From contig NZ_CP138995.1 in the NCBI RefSeq assembly GCF_044596045.1, positions 310,001 through 374,000 of the forward strand: a stretch of 64,000 nt of DNA, read 5' to 3'. The stretch is from Flagellimonas sp947499585. Lineage in GTDB: Bacteria > Bacteroidota > Bacteroidia > Flavobacteriales > Flavobacteriaceae. The notes under the pieces are model-generated. The model did no database searches. It saw only the letters and a list, made by a program, of their open reading frames with translations, and was not told the origin of the DNA. Positions 44,248-52,128 of this stretch are shown piece after piece. A program made the position numbers and the translations under genes. Position 1 is the stretch's first letter, and each line of letters begins with the position of its first letter.

Positions 44248-44767
44248 CAGCCCTTTTGTCGGCACAAAGAATGCAAAACCAGAAATCTGGAGCCTTGGGC
44301 ACAGAAACCCTCAAGGGCTAACATTACATCCCAAAACCAATGAACTCTGGTTGCATGAGCATGGACCAAAGGGAGGAGATGAACTAAACCTTATTAAACC
44401 AGGACTTAACTATGGATGGCCAATAATATGCCATGGTATAGACTATGATGATACTCCAATCGGAGAGGGAATTACCCATAAAGAAGGAATGGAACAACCC
44501 AATTATTATTACGCACCATCTATAGCACCAAGTGGTATGGAGTTTTATTCTGGAGACACCTTTAAAAAATGGAAAGGCAACTTATTTATTGGTGCAATGG
44601 CACTCACGCATTTAAACCGATTGGTCCTTGAAAATGGTAAGGTAGTTCATGAAGAACGATTGTTAGAAGACTTTGGAAGAAGAATACGAGTGGTTAAACA
44701 GGGGCCAGATGGTCTAATCTATATTGGTGTTGACGGCGGTATGATTCTGAGGTTAAGACCCATTTGA
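44246..44767 (+). pseudogene. PQQ-dependent sugar dehydrogenase, C-terminal fragment
   Basis: From GAC at 44246 one frame is open for 174 codons and reads DSPFVGTKNAKPEIWSLGHR, then NPQGLTLHPKTNELWLHEHG and GGDELNLIKPGLNYGWP. This is the second half of soluble aldose/sorbosone-type sugar dehydrogenases (GSDH family), ending naturally with ILRLRPI. The N-terminal half is missing. The fragment is joined out of frame to the PafA fragment. A deletion must have fused the two genes, about 90 bp from the tRNA-Asn terminator. Confidence 0.8.
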
Positions 44768-44820
44768 GTTTTTGGAAAGGTAGTTTGAACTAACCAAAAT
44801 TCTTTTTGTAAAAAGAAAAA

Positions 44821-44842
44821 GCCACCTACTTTCGTAGATGGC
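44821..44842 (-). terminator. Intrinsic terminator of tRNA-Asn
   Basis: On the minus strand GCCATCTAC and GTAGGTGGC pair (one G-U) around a GAAA tetraloop, followed by a U-rich tract (complement of 44809-44820). It lies 14 bp past the tRNA 3' end and differs in sequence from the terminator behind the left tRNA fragment (99-125). Confidence 0.8.
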
Positions 44843-44855
44843 TTTCTTTCATTAA

Positions 44856-44883
44856 GCTCCCCCTCTTGGGCTCGAACCAAGGA
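44856..44883 (-). repeat. 28-bp direct repeat, 3' end of intact tRNA-Asn (putative att site, right)
   Basis: This is identical to 139-166 over 28 bases and in the same orientation. The matching block covers the 3' acceptor strand, T-arm and one base past the discriminator, and stops within the variable region. Outside it the two places differ at once on both sides. Confidence 0.8.
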
Positions 44884-44930
44884 CCCTCTGATTAACAGTC
44901 AGATGCTCTAACCAACTGAGCTAAGGAGGA
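44857..44930 (-). tRNA. tRNA-Asn (anticodon GUU)
   Basis: The 74-nt minus-strand gene folds as a complete cloverleaf. The acceptor TCCTCCT pairs with AGGGGGA (one G-U), the D-arm contains AGCTCAGTTGGTTAGAGC, the anticodon stem TCTGA/TCAGA encloses loop CTGTTAA with anticodon GTT, and the T-stem CTTGG/CCAAG encloses TTCGAGC. The discriminator is G and CCA is not encoded. Its 3' half is duplicated at 139-166. Confidence 0.97.
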
Positions 44931-44999
44931 ATATTTTACCCTAAGCGGGTGCAAATATAGGAGTTTCTTTAAAATGCAACAAGCAAAAAAAGTGGTTTT

Positions 45000-46361
45000 C
45001 TACTTAAAAAGCCATTTATACAAATCGTTGCCATTTGCAAACAGCAATAATCCTATTAAAAGAAAGAAGCCAACCATTTGTGCATACTCCAAAAATTTAT
45101 CACTAGGCTTTCTTCCCGTTACCATTTCATATAGCAAAAATGTTACATGGCCACCGTCTAAAGCTGGTATTGGCAAGATGTTCATAAAAGCAAGAATAAT
45201 AGATATCAATGCCGTTGTGGACCAAAAAGCCGCCCAATCCCAAGTATCTGGAAACATACTGCCGATAGCCGCAAAACCACCAACACCTTTGTAAGCACCA
45301 GTAGAAGGATTGAATATTTTCTTGAGTTGTTTTACGTAGCTGGACAAAGTTGTAACGCCCTTGTCTATGCCAGCTGGTATAGCTTCTAGAAAAGTGTATT
45401 TCTCGGTTTGAATTCTGAAGTAGCCCCTATCCTCTAGGTCCTTCATGGTAAAGCCTCCAATCTCTATTCCCAGTTTTGCATCATCAGATACTTTGGCAAC
45501 TAGATCTGCCTGTGTTCCATCACCCCTATTTACTTTTATGTTGATGTCTTTTCCTTTGTTTTCTTCCAAAAGCGCCATCACTTGGTCTCTATAAATAGCT
45601 TCTGAACCATTAACAGACAAAAATTCGTCCTTGGACATAAATCCTGTATCTGTGTTGTGCGAACCTTTAGAAACTTTATTTACAACAAAAGGTGCTCGTA
45701 AACTTAAAAACCTAACCTTCTCCTCATCTTCCAATAAGGTAGAGATAAAATCAATTGGGATTTCTTGCTCAATTTGTTGTCCATCTCTATTTAAGGTTAT
45801 CGTATTTCCATTGATCAATTCAATAAAAACGCTATTAAAGGTTTTCAATTTTTCTCCATCAATAGCAATAATTTTATCACCAGTCTGTATGCCGACCTTA
45901 TCTCCTATTTCCTTTTCGGTCACCCAAACACCGTCCCGCAAGCTTTCCATTGGAATGTATTGGTCGCCATAAGAGTATGCCATGCCAATGTAGATGATAA
46001 CGGCAAGGATAAAATTAACGGTTACACCACCGAGCATAATGATAAGACGTTGCCATGCCGGCTTACTGCGGAATTCCCATGGTTTTGGTTCCTCTTTCAT
46101 TGCTTCGGTATCCATGCTCTCATCGATCATTCCGGCAATCTTCACATACCCTCCTAAGGGCAGCCAACCAATTCCGTAAACGGTCTCCCCGATCTTTTTC
46201 TTAAAGAGGGAATACTTAACATCAAAAAAGAGATAGAATTTCTCAACCCTTGTCTTAAATATTTTTGCAGGGATAAAATGTCCAAGTTCATGAAGAACAA
46301 TAAGTAAGGACAAACTAAGAAAGAATTGTATGGTCTTTATTATAATGGGGCTCATCAGCAT
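45000..46361 (-). CDS. rseP: RIP metalloprotease RseP (site-2 protease)
   Basis: The 453-residue intramembrane zinc protease has HExxH in the first membrane helix (VLHELGHF, His24/Glu25/His28), a PDZ region in the middle (GVWVTEKEIGDKVGIQTGDKIIAIDG) and the second active-site motif NILPIPALDGGH near the C-terminus. It cleaves membrane-bound regulators such as anti-sigma factors within the bilayer. The gene lies just upstream of tRNA-Asn on the same strand and is a core gene, so this side is likely the original chromosome. Confidence 0.93.
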   Translation of the reverse strand: MLMSPIIIKTIQFFLSLSLLIVLHELGHFIPAKIFKTRVEKFYLFFDVKYSLFKKKIGETVYGIGWLPLGGYVKIAGMIDESMDTEAMKEEPKPWEFRSKPAWQRLIIMLGGVTVNFILAVIIYIGMAYSYGDQYIPMESLRDGVWVTEKEIGDKVGIQTGDKIIAIDGEKLKTFNSVFIELINGNTITLNRDGQQIEQEIPIDFISTLLEDEEKVRFLSLRAPFVVNKVSKGSHNTDTGFMSKDEFLSVNGSEAIYRDQVMALLEENKGKDINIKVNRGDGTQADLVAKVSDDAKLGIEIGGFTMKDLEDRGYFRIQTEKYTFLEAIPAGIDKGVTTLSSYVKQLKKIFNPSTGAYKGVGGFAAIGSMFPDTWDWAAFWSTTALISIILAFMNILPIPALDGGHVTFLLYEMVTGRKPSDKFLEYAQMVGFFLLIGLLLFANGNDLYKWLFK

Positions 46362-46471
46362 TTATCTGTTAAAACGCACAAAAGTAAACTTTTAGCCAGT
46401 GATAAAAAAACGGCAAAACCAAGCACCGCTTCGTTTTAAGAAAGTTTTAGCACCAAAACTTAGGTTTTATC

Positions 46472-46502
46472 TTGAAGAATCCTTCTGTCAGTCGTAATTT
46501 TG
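46472..46502 (+). promoter_or_regulatory. Consensus-like promoter of the SCO1 gene
   Basis: TTG (46472-46474) and TAATTTTG (46495-46502) are separated by 20 bp, matching the Bacteroidota -33/-7 consensus TTG-N19-21-TAnnTTTG. Transcription would start at about 46508, right at the ATG (46509), implying a nearly leaderless mRNA. Confidence 0.45.
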
Positions 46503-46508
46503 TAACTG

Positions 46509-47183
46509 ATGAGGTCTTTTTTTTCAAAATACAAATTCTTTGGAGTAACGCTTTTAGCACTTTCGACGGTAATTATCTATTTGTTTTACAACGCTTTACA
46601 ACCAAAAAAAATACTCCCCATTTTTCAACCCTCTATGGTGAGTCAAGAGTTGGTGGACAGTACTTTACACTACAAAAAGAAGTATCATACCATTGCAGAT
46701 TTTGAGTTGATCAATCAAAACGGGCAAAAGATTACCCAGAAGGATTACACGAATAAAATCTACGTAGCTGATTTCTTTTTTACTACCTGCCCAACCATCT
46801 GTCCTATCATGACCAAGAATATGGCAGAAATTCAAGGTTCAATTTTGGATGACCAGGATGTTTTGTTGCTTTCCCATTCGGTAACGCCAGTTATTGATTC
46901 CGTACCCCAACTAAAAAAATATGCATTGGAAAAAGGGGTTATGGATAGCAAATGGAATCTGGTTACAGGAGATAAAAAACAGATTTATGAGCTTGCAAGA
47001 AAATCATATTTAGCGGTAAAAAACGATGGTGATGGAGGTCCTTATGATATGATCCACACTGAAAACTTCATCCTTGTGGATAAGGAAAGAAGGATTCGGG
47101 GATTCTATGATGGCACCAACAAAGAAGAAATACAAAAACTTCTTGAAGACCTTGAAATTTTAAAGGCTGGTTACGCGGAATAA
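46509..47183 (+). CDS. SCO1/SenC-family protein
   Basis: The 224-residue protein has an N-terminal membrane anchor (about residues 10-28) and a thioredoxin-fold domain with the copper-binding Cys94-x3-Cys98 (TTCPTICP) and the later His in MIHTENFIL. SCO proteins deliver copper to the CuA site of cytochrome c oxidase or act as thiol-disulfide oxidoreductases facing the periplasm. Together with the Fe2+ transport genes downstream it forms a metal-handling neighbourhood. Confidence 0.9.
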   Translation: MRSFFSKYKFFGVTLLALSTVIIYLFYNALQPKKILPIFQPSMVSQELVDSTLHYKKKYHTIADFELINQNGQKITQKDYTNKIYVADFFFTTCPTICPIMTKNMAEIQGSILDDQDVLLLSHSVTPVIDSVPQLKKYALEKGVMDSKWNLVTGDKKQIYELARKSYLAVKNDGDGGPYDMIHTENFILVDKERRIRGFYDGTNKEEIQKLLEDLEILKAGYAE

Positions 47184-47223
47184 TCCTTTGAAACTTTAAG
47201 AATCCTATGTGCTCATTTTTATT

Positions 47224-47231
47224 TACTTTTG
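47224..47231 (+). promoter_or_regulatory. Putative -7 box of the feo operon
   Basis: TACTTTTG fits TAnnTTTG and lies 31 bases before the feoA start. No TTG is found at the usual -33 distance. Confidence 0.35.
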
Positions 47232-47262
47232 CTCTTACTTAAAATCAATCTAAATAAGTTTG

Positions 47263-47505
47263 GTGGCGACTGTTGCAGATTTAGAACACGGACAAAAAGG
47301 AATCATAAAGGAATTTTCAGATAATGTTCTTCCCATAAAATTGATGGAGCTAGGATGTTTACCCGGAAATAGCGTAGAATTGGTTCAAATTGCACCTTTA
47401 AAAGATCCAATTTACATTAACGTAAATGGTAGCCACATAGCCATACGGCGCTCCTTGGCCAAGCAAATTGAGCTTGATATTATTGATGATACGATAGCCA
47501 TATGA
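47263..47505 (+). CDS. feoA: FeoA ferrous iron transport accessory protein
   Basis: The small SH3-like FeoA protein (about 80 residues) supports FeoB from the cytoplasm. Typical segments are VADLEHGQKGIIKEF, LPIKLMELGCLPGN and YINVNGSHIAIRRSLAKQI. There is no ATG: TTG at 47260 and GTG at 47263 are adjacent, and GTG gives the more usual MATVADL start. Its stop overlaps the FeoB ATG by 4 bp (ATGA), so the two are translationally coupled. Confidence 0.9.
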   Translation: MATVADLEHGQKGIIKEFSDNVLPIKLMELGCLPGNSVELVQIAPLKDPIYINVNGSHIAIRRSLAKQIELDIIDDTIAI

Positions 47506-49739
47506 GCAAAAGCATAAATGTTGCACTAATCGGCAATCCCAATACTGGAAAAACCTCAGTTTTCAATCAACTTACAGGGCTTAAACAAAAAGTAGGGAAC
47601 TACCCTGGCATTACTGTTGAAAAAAAAGAGGGTATCTGCAAATTACCGCGAGGAGTAAAAGCACATATTCTTGATCTTCCAGGCACTTACAGTCTTAATA
47701 CCACCTCGTTGGACGAAAGTGTGGTCGTTGAACTATTATTGAACAAGAACGATAAAGATTATCCAGATGTTGCGGTAGTAATTAGCGATGTAGAAAACTT
47801 AAAAAGAAATCTACTCCTTTTTACACAGATCAAGGATCTTAGAATCCCTACTATTTTAGTCATCAACATGGCGGATAGAATGTCCAGAAAAGGGATTTCA
47901 TTGGACATTGAAGCTCTAGAAGAAAAGTTGAATACCAAAATTGCTTTGGTAAGCACAAGAAAGGGAAACGGCATTGAACGTATTAAAGAATTAATTGCCG
48001 ATTACAAAACCTTATCAACAGCACCCAATGTAAACACTTCTAGAATCTCCCCCGAATACTTTGGGCGTTTGCAAAAAGCTTTCCCCAAAGAAGACCTGTA
48101 CAAACTATGGTTGGTGATCACACAGGATGTAAACTTTATGCCCATTGAAAAGAAGCGAATTCAGGATGCGACTTCTTTTTCCACCAAATCCAAAGATGAA
48201 CTTAAAAAACTTCAACACAAGGAAACTGTTTTACGTTATCAGTTTATAAATAGCACCTTGAAAGAAACCTACAAAGTAGACTTTCAAGCGGCTAAAGGAT
48301 TGCGCGCCTCTCTTGATAAAGTATTGACACATAAGGTATTTGGTTATGTCATTTTTCTTGTCATATTATTGACCATTTTTCAAGCCATTTTTGATTGGAG
48401 CAGTTATCCACAGGATTTTATTGACCAGCAATTTGCCATGGCTGGCGAATGGATTAAAAATACGTTGCCCCCGGGAGTATTTACGGACTTGTTGGCCGAG
48501 GGAATACTGGCAGGCATAGGCGGCATTGTAATCTTTATTCCCCAAATAGCCTTTTTGTTTCTGTTCATTTCACTGTTAGAAGAAACTGGATATATGAGCA
48601 GGGTTGTCTTTTTAATGGATAAGCTCATGCGCCCATTTGGTCTTAGTGGTAAAAGTGTGGTGCCCCTTATTTCGGGAACTGCCTGTGCAATTCCGGCAGT
48701 TATGGCAACAAGAACCATTGAAAATTGGAAAGAGCGCTTGATTACCATTTTGGTCACGCCTTTTACTACTTGTTCAGCAAGGTTGCCTATTTATTTAATC
48801 TTAATTGCCCTTGTTATCCCAAAAGGACGTTTTCTAGGATTGAGCTACCAAGCCTTGACCTTAATGTTGTTATATATTATTGGATTTGGAATGGCCATTT
48901 TTTCAGCAATGATTTTAAATAAAATCTTGAAAATTAAAAGTAGTTCCCTTTTTATGGTGGAAATGCCTACTTATAGACTTCCTCTTGTGAAAAATGTGGC
49001 CTACACCGTAATAGAAAAAACCAAAAGCTTTGTCTTTGGGGCCGGAAAAATCATTTTAGCTATTTCTATTGTCCTTTGGTTCCTGGGATCCAATGGATAT
49101 TCTGAAGATTTTAAAAATGCGGAAAGTATCGTCAATAAAAGAATTGAAGATGAAGGCCTTTCCACGTATAGTAAAAACTACATTCAGAATAACATTGGCA
49201 CCTATATGCAGAGCACCAAATTGAATATTGTAGATCAAACCAATGCCATTGGGTTAAAATCGCTCCAAGACTCTGTACAGATAATGACAAGCCAACTAAA
49301 AGAAAGAGCTAGAGCACAGGAAATTTCTAGTTATAAACTAGAACACTCTTATATAGGGTATGCAGGAAAAGCCATTGAACCCTTGGTTAGACCATTAGGC
49401 TACGATTGGAAAATTGGCATTGCAGTTTTAACATCATTCGCTGCGCGCGAAGTTTTTGTTGGAACCTTGGCAACCATATATAGTGTAGGTAATGACGAAG
49501 AGGAAACCATTAAAAGTAGAATGGCCGCAGAGTTACATCATTCAGGCAAAAAACCATTGTTCAACCTGGCATCTGGCATTTCATTAATGTTATTCTATGC
49601 TTTTGCCATGCAATGTATGAGTACGTTAGCTATTGTTAAAAAAGAGACTAACTCATGGAAATGGCCTTTGCTTCAACTAATATTTATGAGCGTTTTTGCT
49701 TATCTTGTTGCTTTGGCGGCATATCAAATCCTAAAATAA
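47502..49739 (+). CDS. feoB: FeoB ferrous iron transporter
   Basis: The 745-residue protein couples an N-terminal GTPase domain to a membrane domain that carries Fe2+ across the inner membrane. GTPase motifs: G1 GNPNTGKT (residues 11-18), switch region NYPGITVEKKEG, G3 DLPGTYSL, G4 reading NMAD. The membrane part has two Gate motifs (SGTACAIPAVMATRTI, TSFAAREVFVGTLATIY). Length and layout are normal. It is overlapped by feoA and followed by a 49-residue Cys-rich protein. Confidence 0.95.
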   Translation: MSKSINVALIGNPNTGKTSVFNQLTGLKQKVGNYPGITVEKKEGICKLPRGVKAHILDLPGTYSLNTTSLDESVVVELLLNKNDKDYPDVAVVISDVENLKRNLLLFTQIKDLRIPTILVINMADRMSRKGISLDIEALEEKLNTKIALVSTRKGNGIERIKELIADYKTLSTAPNVNTSRISPEYFGRLQKAFPKEDLYKLWLVITQDVNFMPIEKKRIQDATSFSTKSKDELKKLQHKETVLRYQFINSTLKETYKVDFQAAKGLRASLDKVLTHKVFGYVIFLVILLTIFQAIFDWSSYPQDFIDQQFAMAGEWIKNTLPPGVFTDLLAEGILAGIGGIVIFIPQIAFLFLFISLLEETGYMSRVVFLMDKLMRPFGLSGKSVVPLISGTACAIPAVMATRTIENWKERLITILVTPFTTCSARLPIYLILIALVIPKGRFLGLSYQALTLMLLYIIGFGMAIFSAMILNKILKIKSSSLFMVEMPTYRLPLVKNVAYTVIEKTKSFVFGAGKIILAISIVLWFLGSNGYSEDFKNAESIVNKRIEDEGLSTYSKNYIQNNIGTYMQSTKLNIVDQTNAIGLKSLQDSVQIMTSQLKERARAQEISSYKLEHSYIGYAGKAIEPLVRPLGYDWKIGIAVLTSFAAREVFVGTLATIYSVGNDEEETIKSRMAAELHHSGKKPLFNLASGISLMLFYAFAMQCMSTLAIVKKETNSWKWPLLQLIFMSVFAYLVALAAYQILK

Positions 49740-49889
49740 ATGGAAATCGTTCAACACATTCTGGTATATTTAATTTTGACAATTGCCGTTGGGTATTTGG
49801 TATTAAAATTTATTCTTCCAAAGTCATTGATTCCCACTAGAAAAAAAACCACAAAATCTTGTGGGCAAGATGGTTGCGGTTGCAGCTAA
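49740..49889 (+). CDS. FeoB-associated Cys-rich small membrane protein
   Basis: The 49-residue product starts directly after the feoB stop (TAAATG). It has one membrane helix (about residues 7-25), a basic stretch (PTRKKTTK) and a Cys-rich tail (SCGQDGCGCS). Such proteins commonly close feo operons in Bacteroidota. The cysteines may bind iron or protect the transporter; the mechanism is not established. Confidence 0.85.
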   Translation: MEIVQHILVYLILTIAVGYLVLKFILPKSLIPTRKKTTKSCGQDGCGCS

Positions 49890-49961
49890 GTATTCAGCTA
49901 TATTTTTATTACCAACTTTCACTGCTTTCGGGAATTTAAATTGAAAAAATTTTATTCCTGC

Positions 49962-49990
49962 TGTAACCTTTTATAAATTCCTGATTATAT
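49962..49990 (+). promoter_or_regulatory. Possible ECF-type promoter before the sigma factor gene
   Basis: TGTAACC (49962-49968) resembles the -35 element of ECF promoters, with CTGATTATAT (49981-49990) as a candidate -10. It is placed about 30 bp before the sigma gene start, which would fit autoregulation. The spacing is a little short, so the call is tentative. Confidence 0.35.
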
Positions 49991-50018
49991 AGGTTAGAAC
50001 ATCAACTAAAAACATCTC

Positions 50019-50543
50019 TTGAAAGAGCTCTCAGATGAAATAGTAATGCAAAAAGTTGCCACGGGCAATCTAGATTTACTCAAGGTACTTTTTGATAGGC
50101 ACCATAGACATGTCTATAATTTTTTATACAAAATGTCCGGAGACAAAATGTTGAGTGAAGATTTAACGCAAGATGTTTTTTATAAACTGATCAAGTATAG
50201 AAACTCATACAAAAATGGCTCTTTTAAAGCATGGTTGTTTACTATAGCAAGAAATGACTTAAAAACACATTTTACCAGGAACCATAAAAATCATGACGAT
50301 ATAGATGTATTGGAATATAAGCAAGTGGAAAATGAAGACAACAGGAAAGAAGAATATTCCCATTTGCAAAATGCACTGAACAAACTGGATGCCACAGATC
50401 GCGAGTTAGTCATTTTAAACCGGTTTCAGGAAATCCGATACGAAGAATTGGCAGAAATAGTAGGAAGCACTCCAGGAGCAGTTAAAACAAGGGTGTGCAG
50501 AGTTTTAAAAAAATTAAAGAGTATTTATTTAGAAAATATATAA
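50019..50543 (+). CDS. ECF sigma factor with paired zinc-finger anti-sigma
   Basis: The 174-residue sigma-70 factor has region 2 (LFDRHHRHVYNFLYKMSGDKMLSEDLTQDVFYKLI) and region 4 (LDATDRELVILNRFQEIRYEELAEIVGSTPGAVKTRVCRVLKKL). The start is TTG at 50019, since the first in-frame ATG would remove conserved region 2 residues. The anti-sigma gene begins 2 bp after its stop, and the unit continues into two DUF4097 genes, suggesting an envelope-stress regulon. Confidence 0.88.
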   Translation: MKELSDEIVMQKVATGNLDLLKVLFDRHHRHVYNFLYKMSGDKMLSEDLTQDVFYKLIKYRNSYKNGSFKAWLFTIARNDLKTHFTRNHKNHDDIDVLEYKQVENEDNRKEEYSHLQNALNKLDATDRELVILNRFQEIRYEELAEIVGSTPGAVKTRVCRVLKKLKSIYLENI

Positions 50544-50545
50544 GC

Positions 50546-51337
50546 ATGGAAAAAAATCATGTTACAAACTTGCTCCCAGAATATCTGGACAATGCATTGA
50601 GCAAGAAGGAAAAGGAAAAGGTAGAACAACACATTGCTGGTTGCATTCAATGCAAGTTGGAACTGGATGAAATGAAAATATTGTTCAAAGCTTTTGAAGA
50701 TGAATCTATTTCAGTTCCAACAGAAAGCCTCAGTGCAAAATTTGATAAAGCCTTACAGGAAGAAAAAATGGAAACAAACAAAGTGATTCCTATTTCTTCG
50801 GAAAGAAGAAAAACAGGATGGGCTTCCAATATGCTCAAAGTAGCGGCAAGTATTGCGTTGTTGGTCGCTTCTTTTCAGATGGGAAGATTTCTCCAACAAG
50901 AAAAATCCAATGAAGATATCGCCGTTTTGCTAGATGAAAGTTTGCAGTTTAAACAAACAGCAATGCTTTCTTTAATGGAGAATCAATCTGCCAGCAAACG
51001 TATTCAAGGGGTCAATTATATTGAAGAATTTTCTAAGCCAGATGAGACCATTGTAATTGCATTGGCAAACAGATTGTTGAATGATGAAAATGATAATGTA
51101 CGATTAAACGCATTTGAGGCTTTATCCAAGTTCACGGCATCAGAAACTGTAAAAACGGCATTTATAGAAGCGTTGAAAATTGAAAAAAATCCAAGTATAC
51201 AAATTGCTATTATTCAATCTTTGGTGAAAATCCAAGAAAAGAAAGCGGCAGCACCCATGAAGAAATTATTGGAACAAGAGGACACACAGCCCTTTGTCAA
51301 AAATGAAATCAAACTAGGGTTACCTAAAATTATATAA
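50546..51337 (+). CDS. Zinc-finger anti-sigma factor with C-terminal HEAT repeats
   Basis: The 263-residue product starts at ATG 50546, two bases after the sigma stop; the frame is open further upstream but overlaps the sigma gene. It has an anti-sigma zinc finger (H-x3-C-x2-C in QHIAGCIQC), a membrane helix (about 95-115, MLKVAASIALLVASFQMG) and HEAT-like repeats facing the periplasm (LLNDENDNVRLNAFEALSKF, SIQIAIIQSLVKIQEKKA). The zinc finger would hold the sigma factor and the HEAT part would sense an outside partner. Confidence 0.85.
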   Translation: MEKNHVTNLLPEYLDNALSKKEKEKVEQHIAGCIQCKLELDEMKILFKAFEDESISVPTESLSAKFDKALQEEKMETNKVIPISSERRKTGWASNMLKVAASIALLVASFQMGRFLQQEKSNEDIAVLLDESLQFKQTAMLSLMENQSASKRIQGVNYIEEFSKPDETIVIALANRLLNDENDNVRLNAFEALSKFTASETVKTAFIEALKIEKNPSIQIAIIQSLVKIQEKKAAAPMKKLLEQEDTQPFVKNEIKLGLPKII

Positions 51338-51357
51338 ACATCAAAAAACGAAAAATC

Positions 51358-52110
51358 ATGAAACACGTAACAATTCTTTTAATAACATTTGCTTTTAGCA
51401 CAATTACCACTGCCCAAAAAGAGTATACTAAATCATTAAGTGGAATAGAATGGGTGAAAATTGAATCCAAATCGGATATCACCTTAAAATCATATAGTAC
51501 CAATGAGTTATTGATTAAAGGCAGCAGAAGTTCCAAAACATCTGAAAAAGCTAAAGGACTCAGATTAGTTGGTGAGGGAGGCACTGACAATACAGACGTT
51601 GGTTTCTATGTAGTACAGGACGGCAATACATTGATAGTTAAAAATTTAAGAAAGTCTGAAGGCGCTGAAATATATCTCCCAAAAAACCAAAATGTATCGG
51701 TTGTAAGTACTTGGGCCGGTGACATAGAAATTGATGGCTTTTCAGGAGAAATTGAAGCAGATGCCCAGCTAAATGGTAGTATTGAAATTACTGATGTGAA
51801 CGGGCCGGTGACCGCAAATGCCCTGAACGGTGAGGTTACGGTAACGTTTGGAACGGTAAAACAAGATTCCCCTATTTCAATCTACACCACAAACGGAGAG
51901 GTTGATGTTACTATGCCTTCAAGTACTCCAGCAGATTTAGCCTTGAGCACAAGAAACGGAGACATTTATACGAACTTTGAGTTTAAGAGAGAAGAAAAAG
52001 ATGGTTTAAAGTCAATATCTGGAAGAAAAGTGAAAGCAACCATCAATAGTGGCGGTGTCAACATTTCGCTAAAGTCCACGAATGGGAATATTTATTTAAG
52101 GAAACAATAA
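51358..52110 (+). CDS. Exported DUF4097-family beta-helix protein (copy 1)
   Basis: The 250-residue exported protein (signal peptide to about TTAQ, residue 19) consists of short repeated beta-strands with recurrent NG.V/NG.I turns (GPVTANALNGEVTVTFG, TTNGEVDVTMPSS, LSTRNGDIYTNFEF, STNGNIYLRKQ). This is the DUF4097/DUF2807-type adhesin-like beta-solenoid. The function is unknown. It follows the anti-sigma gene by 20 bp and is paralogous to the next gene, so both are likely targets of the sigma factor. Confidence 0.8.
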   Translation: MKHVTILLITFAFSTITTAQKEYTKSLSGIEWVKIESKSDITLKSYSTNELLIKGSRSSKTSEKAKGLRLVGEGGTDNTDVGFYVVQDGNTLIVKNLRKSEGAEIYLPKNQNVSVVSTWAGDIEIDGFSGEIEADAQLNGSIEITDVNGPVTANALNGEVTVTFGTVKQDSPISIYTTNGEVDVTMPSSTPADLALSTRNGDIYTNFEFKREEKDGLKSISGRKVKATINSGGVNISLKSTNGNIYLRKQ

Positions 52111-52128
52111 TCAAATAATCGATCAGTC

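Noticed and set aside
44351..44767. A separate complete gene starting at the ATG at 44351
   Set aside because: The same frame is open back to 44246 with dehydrogenase similarity, so it is the tail of a truncated gene.
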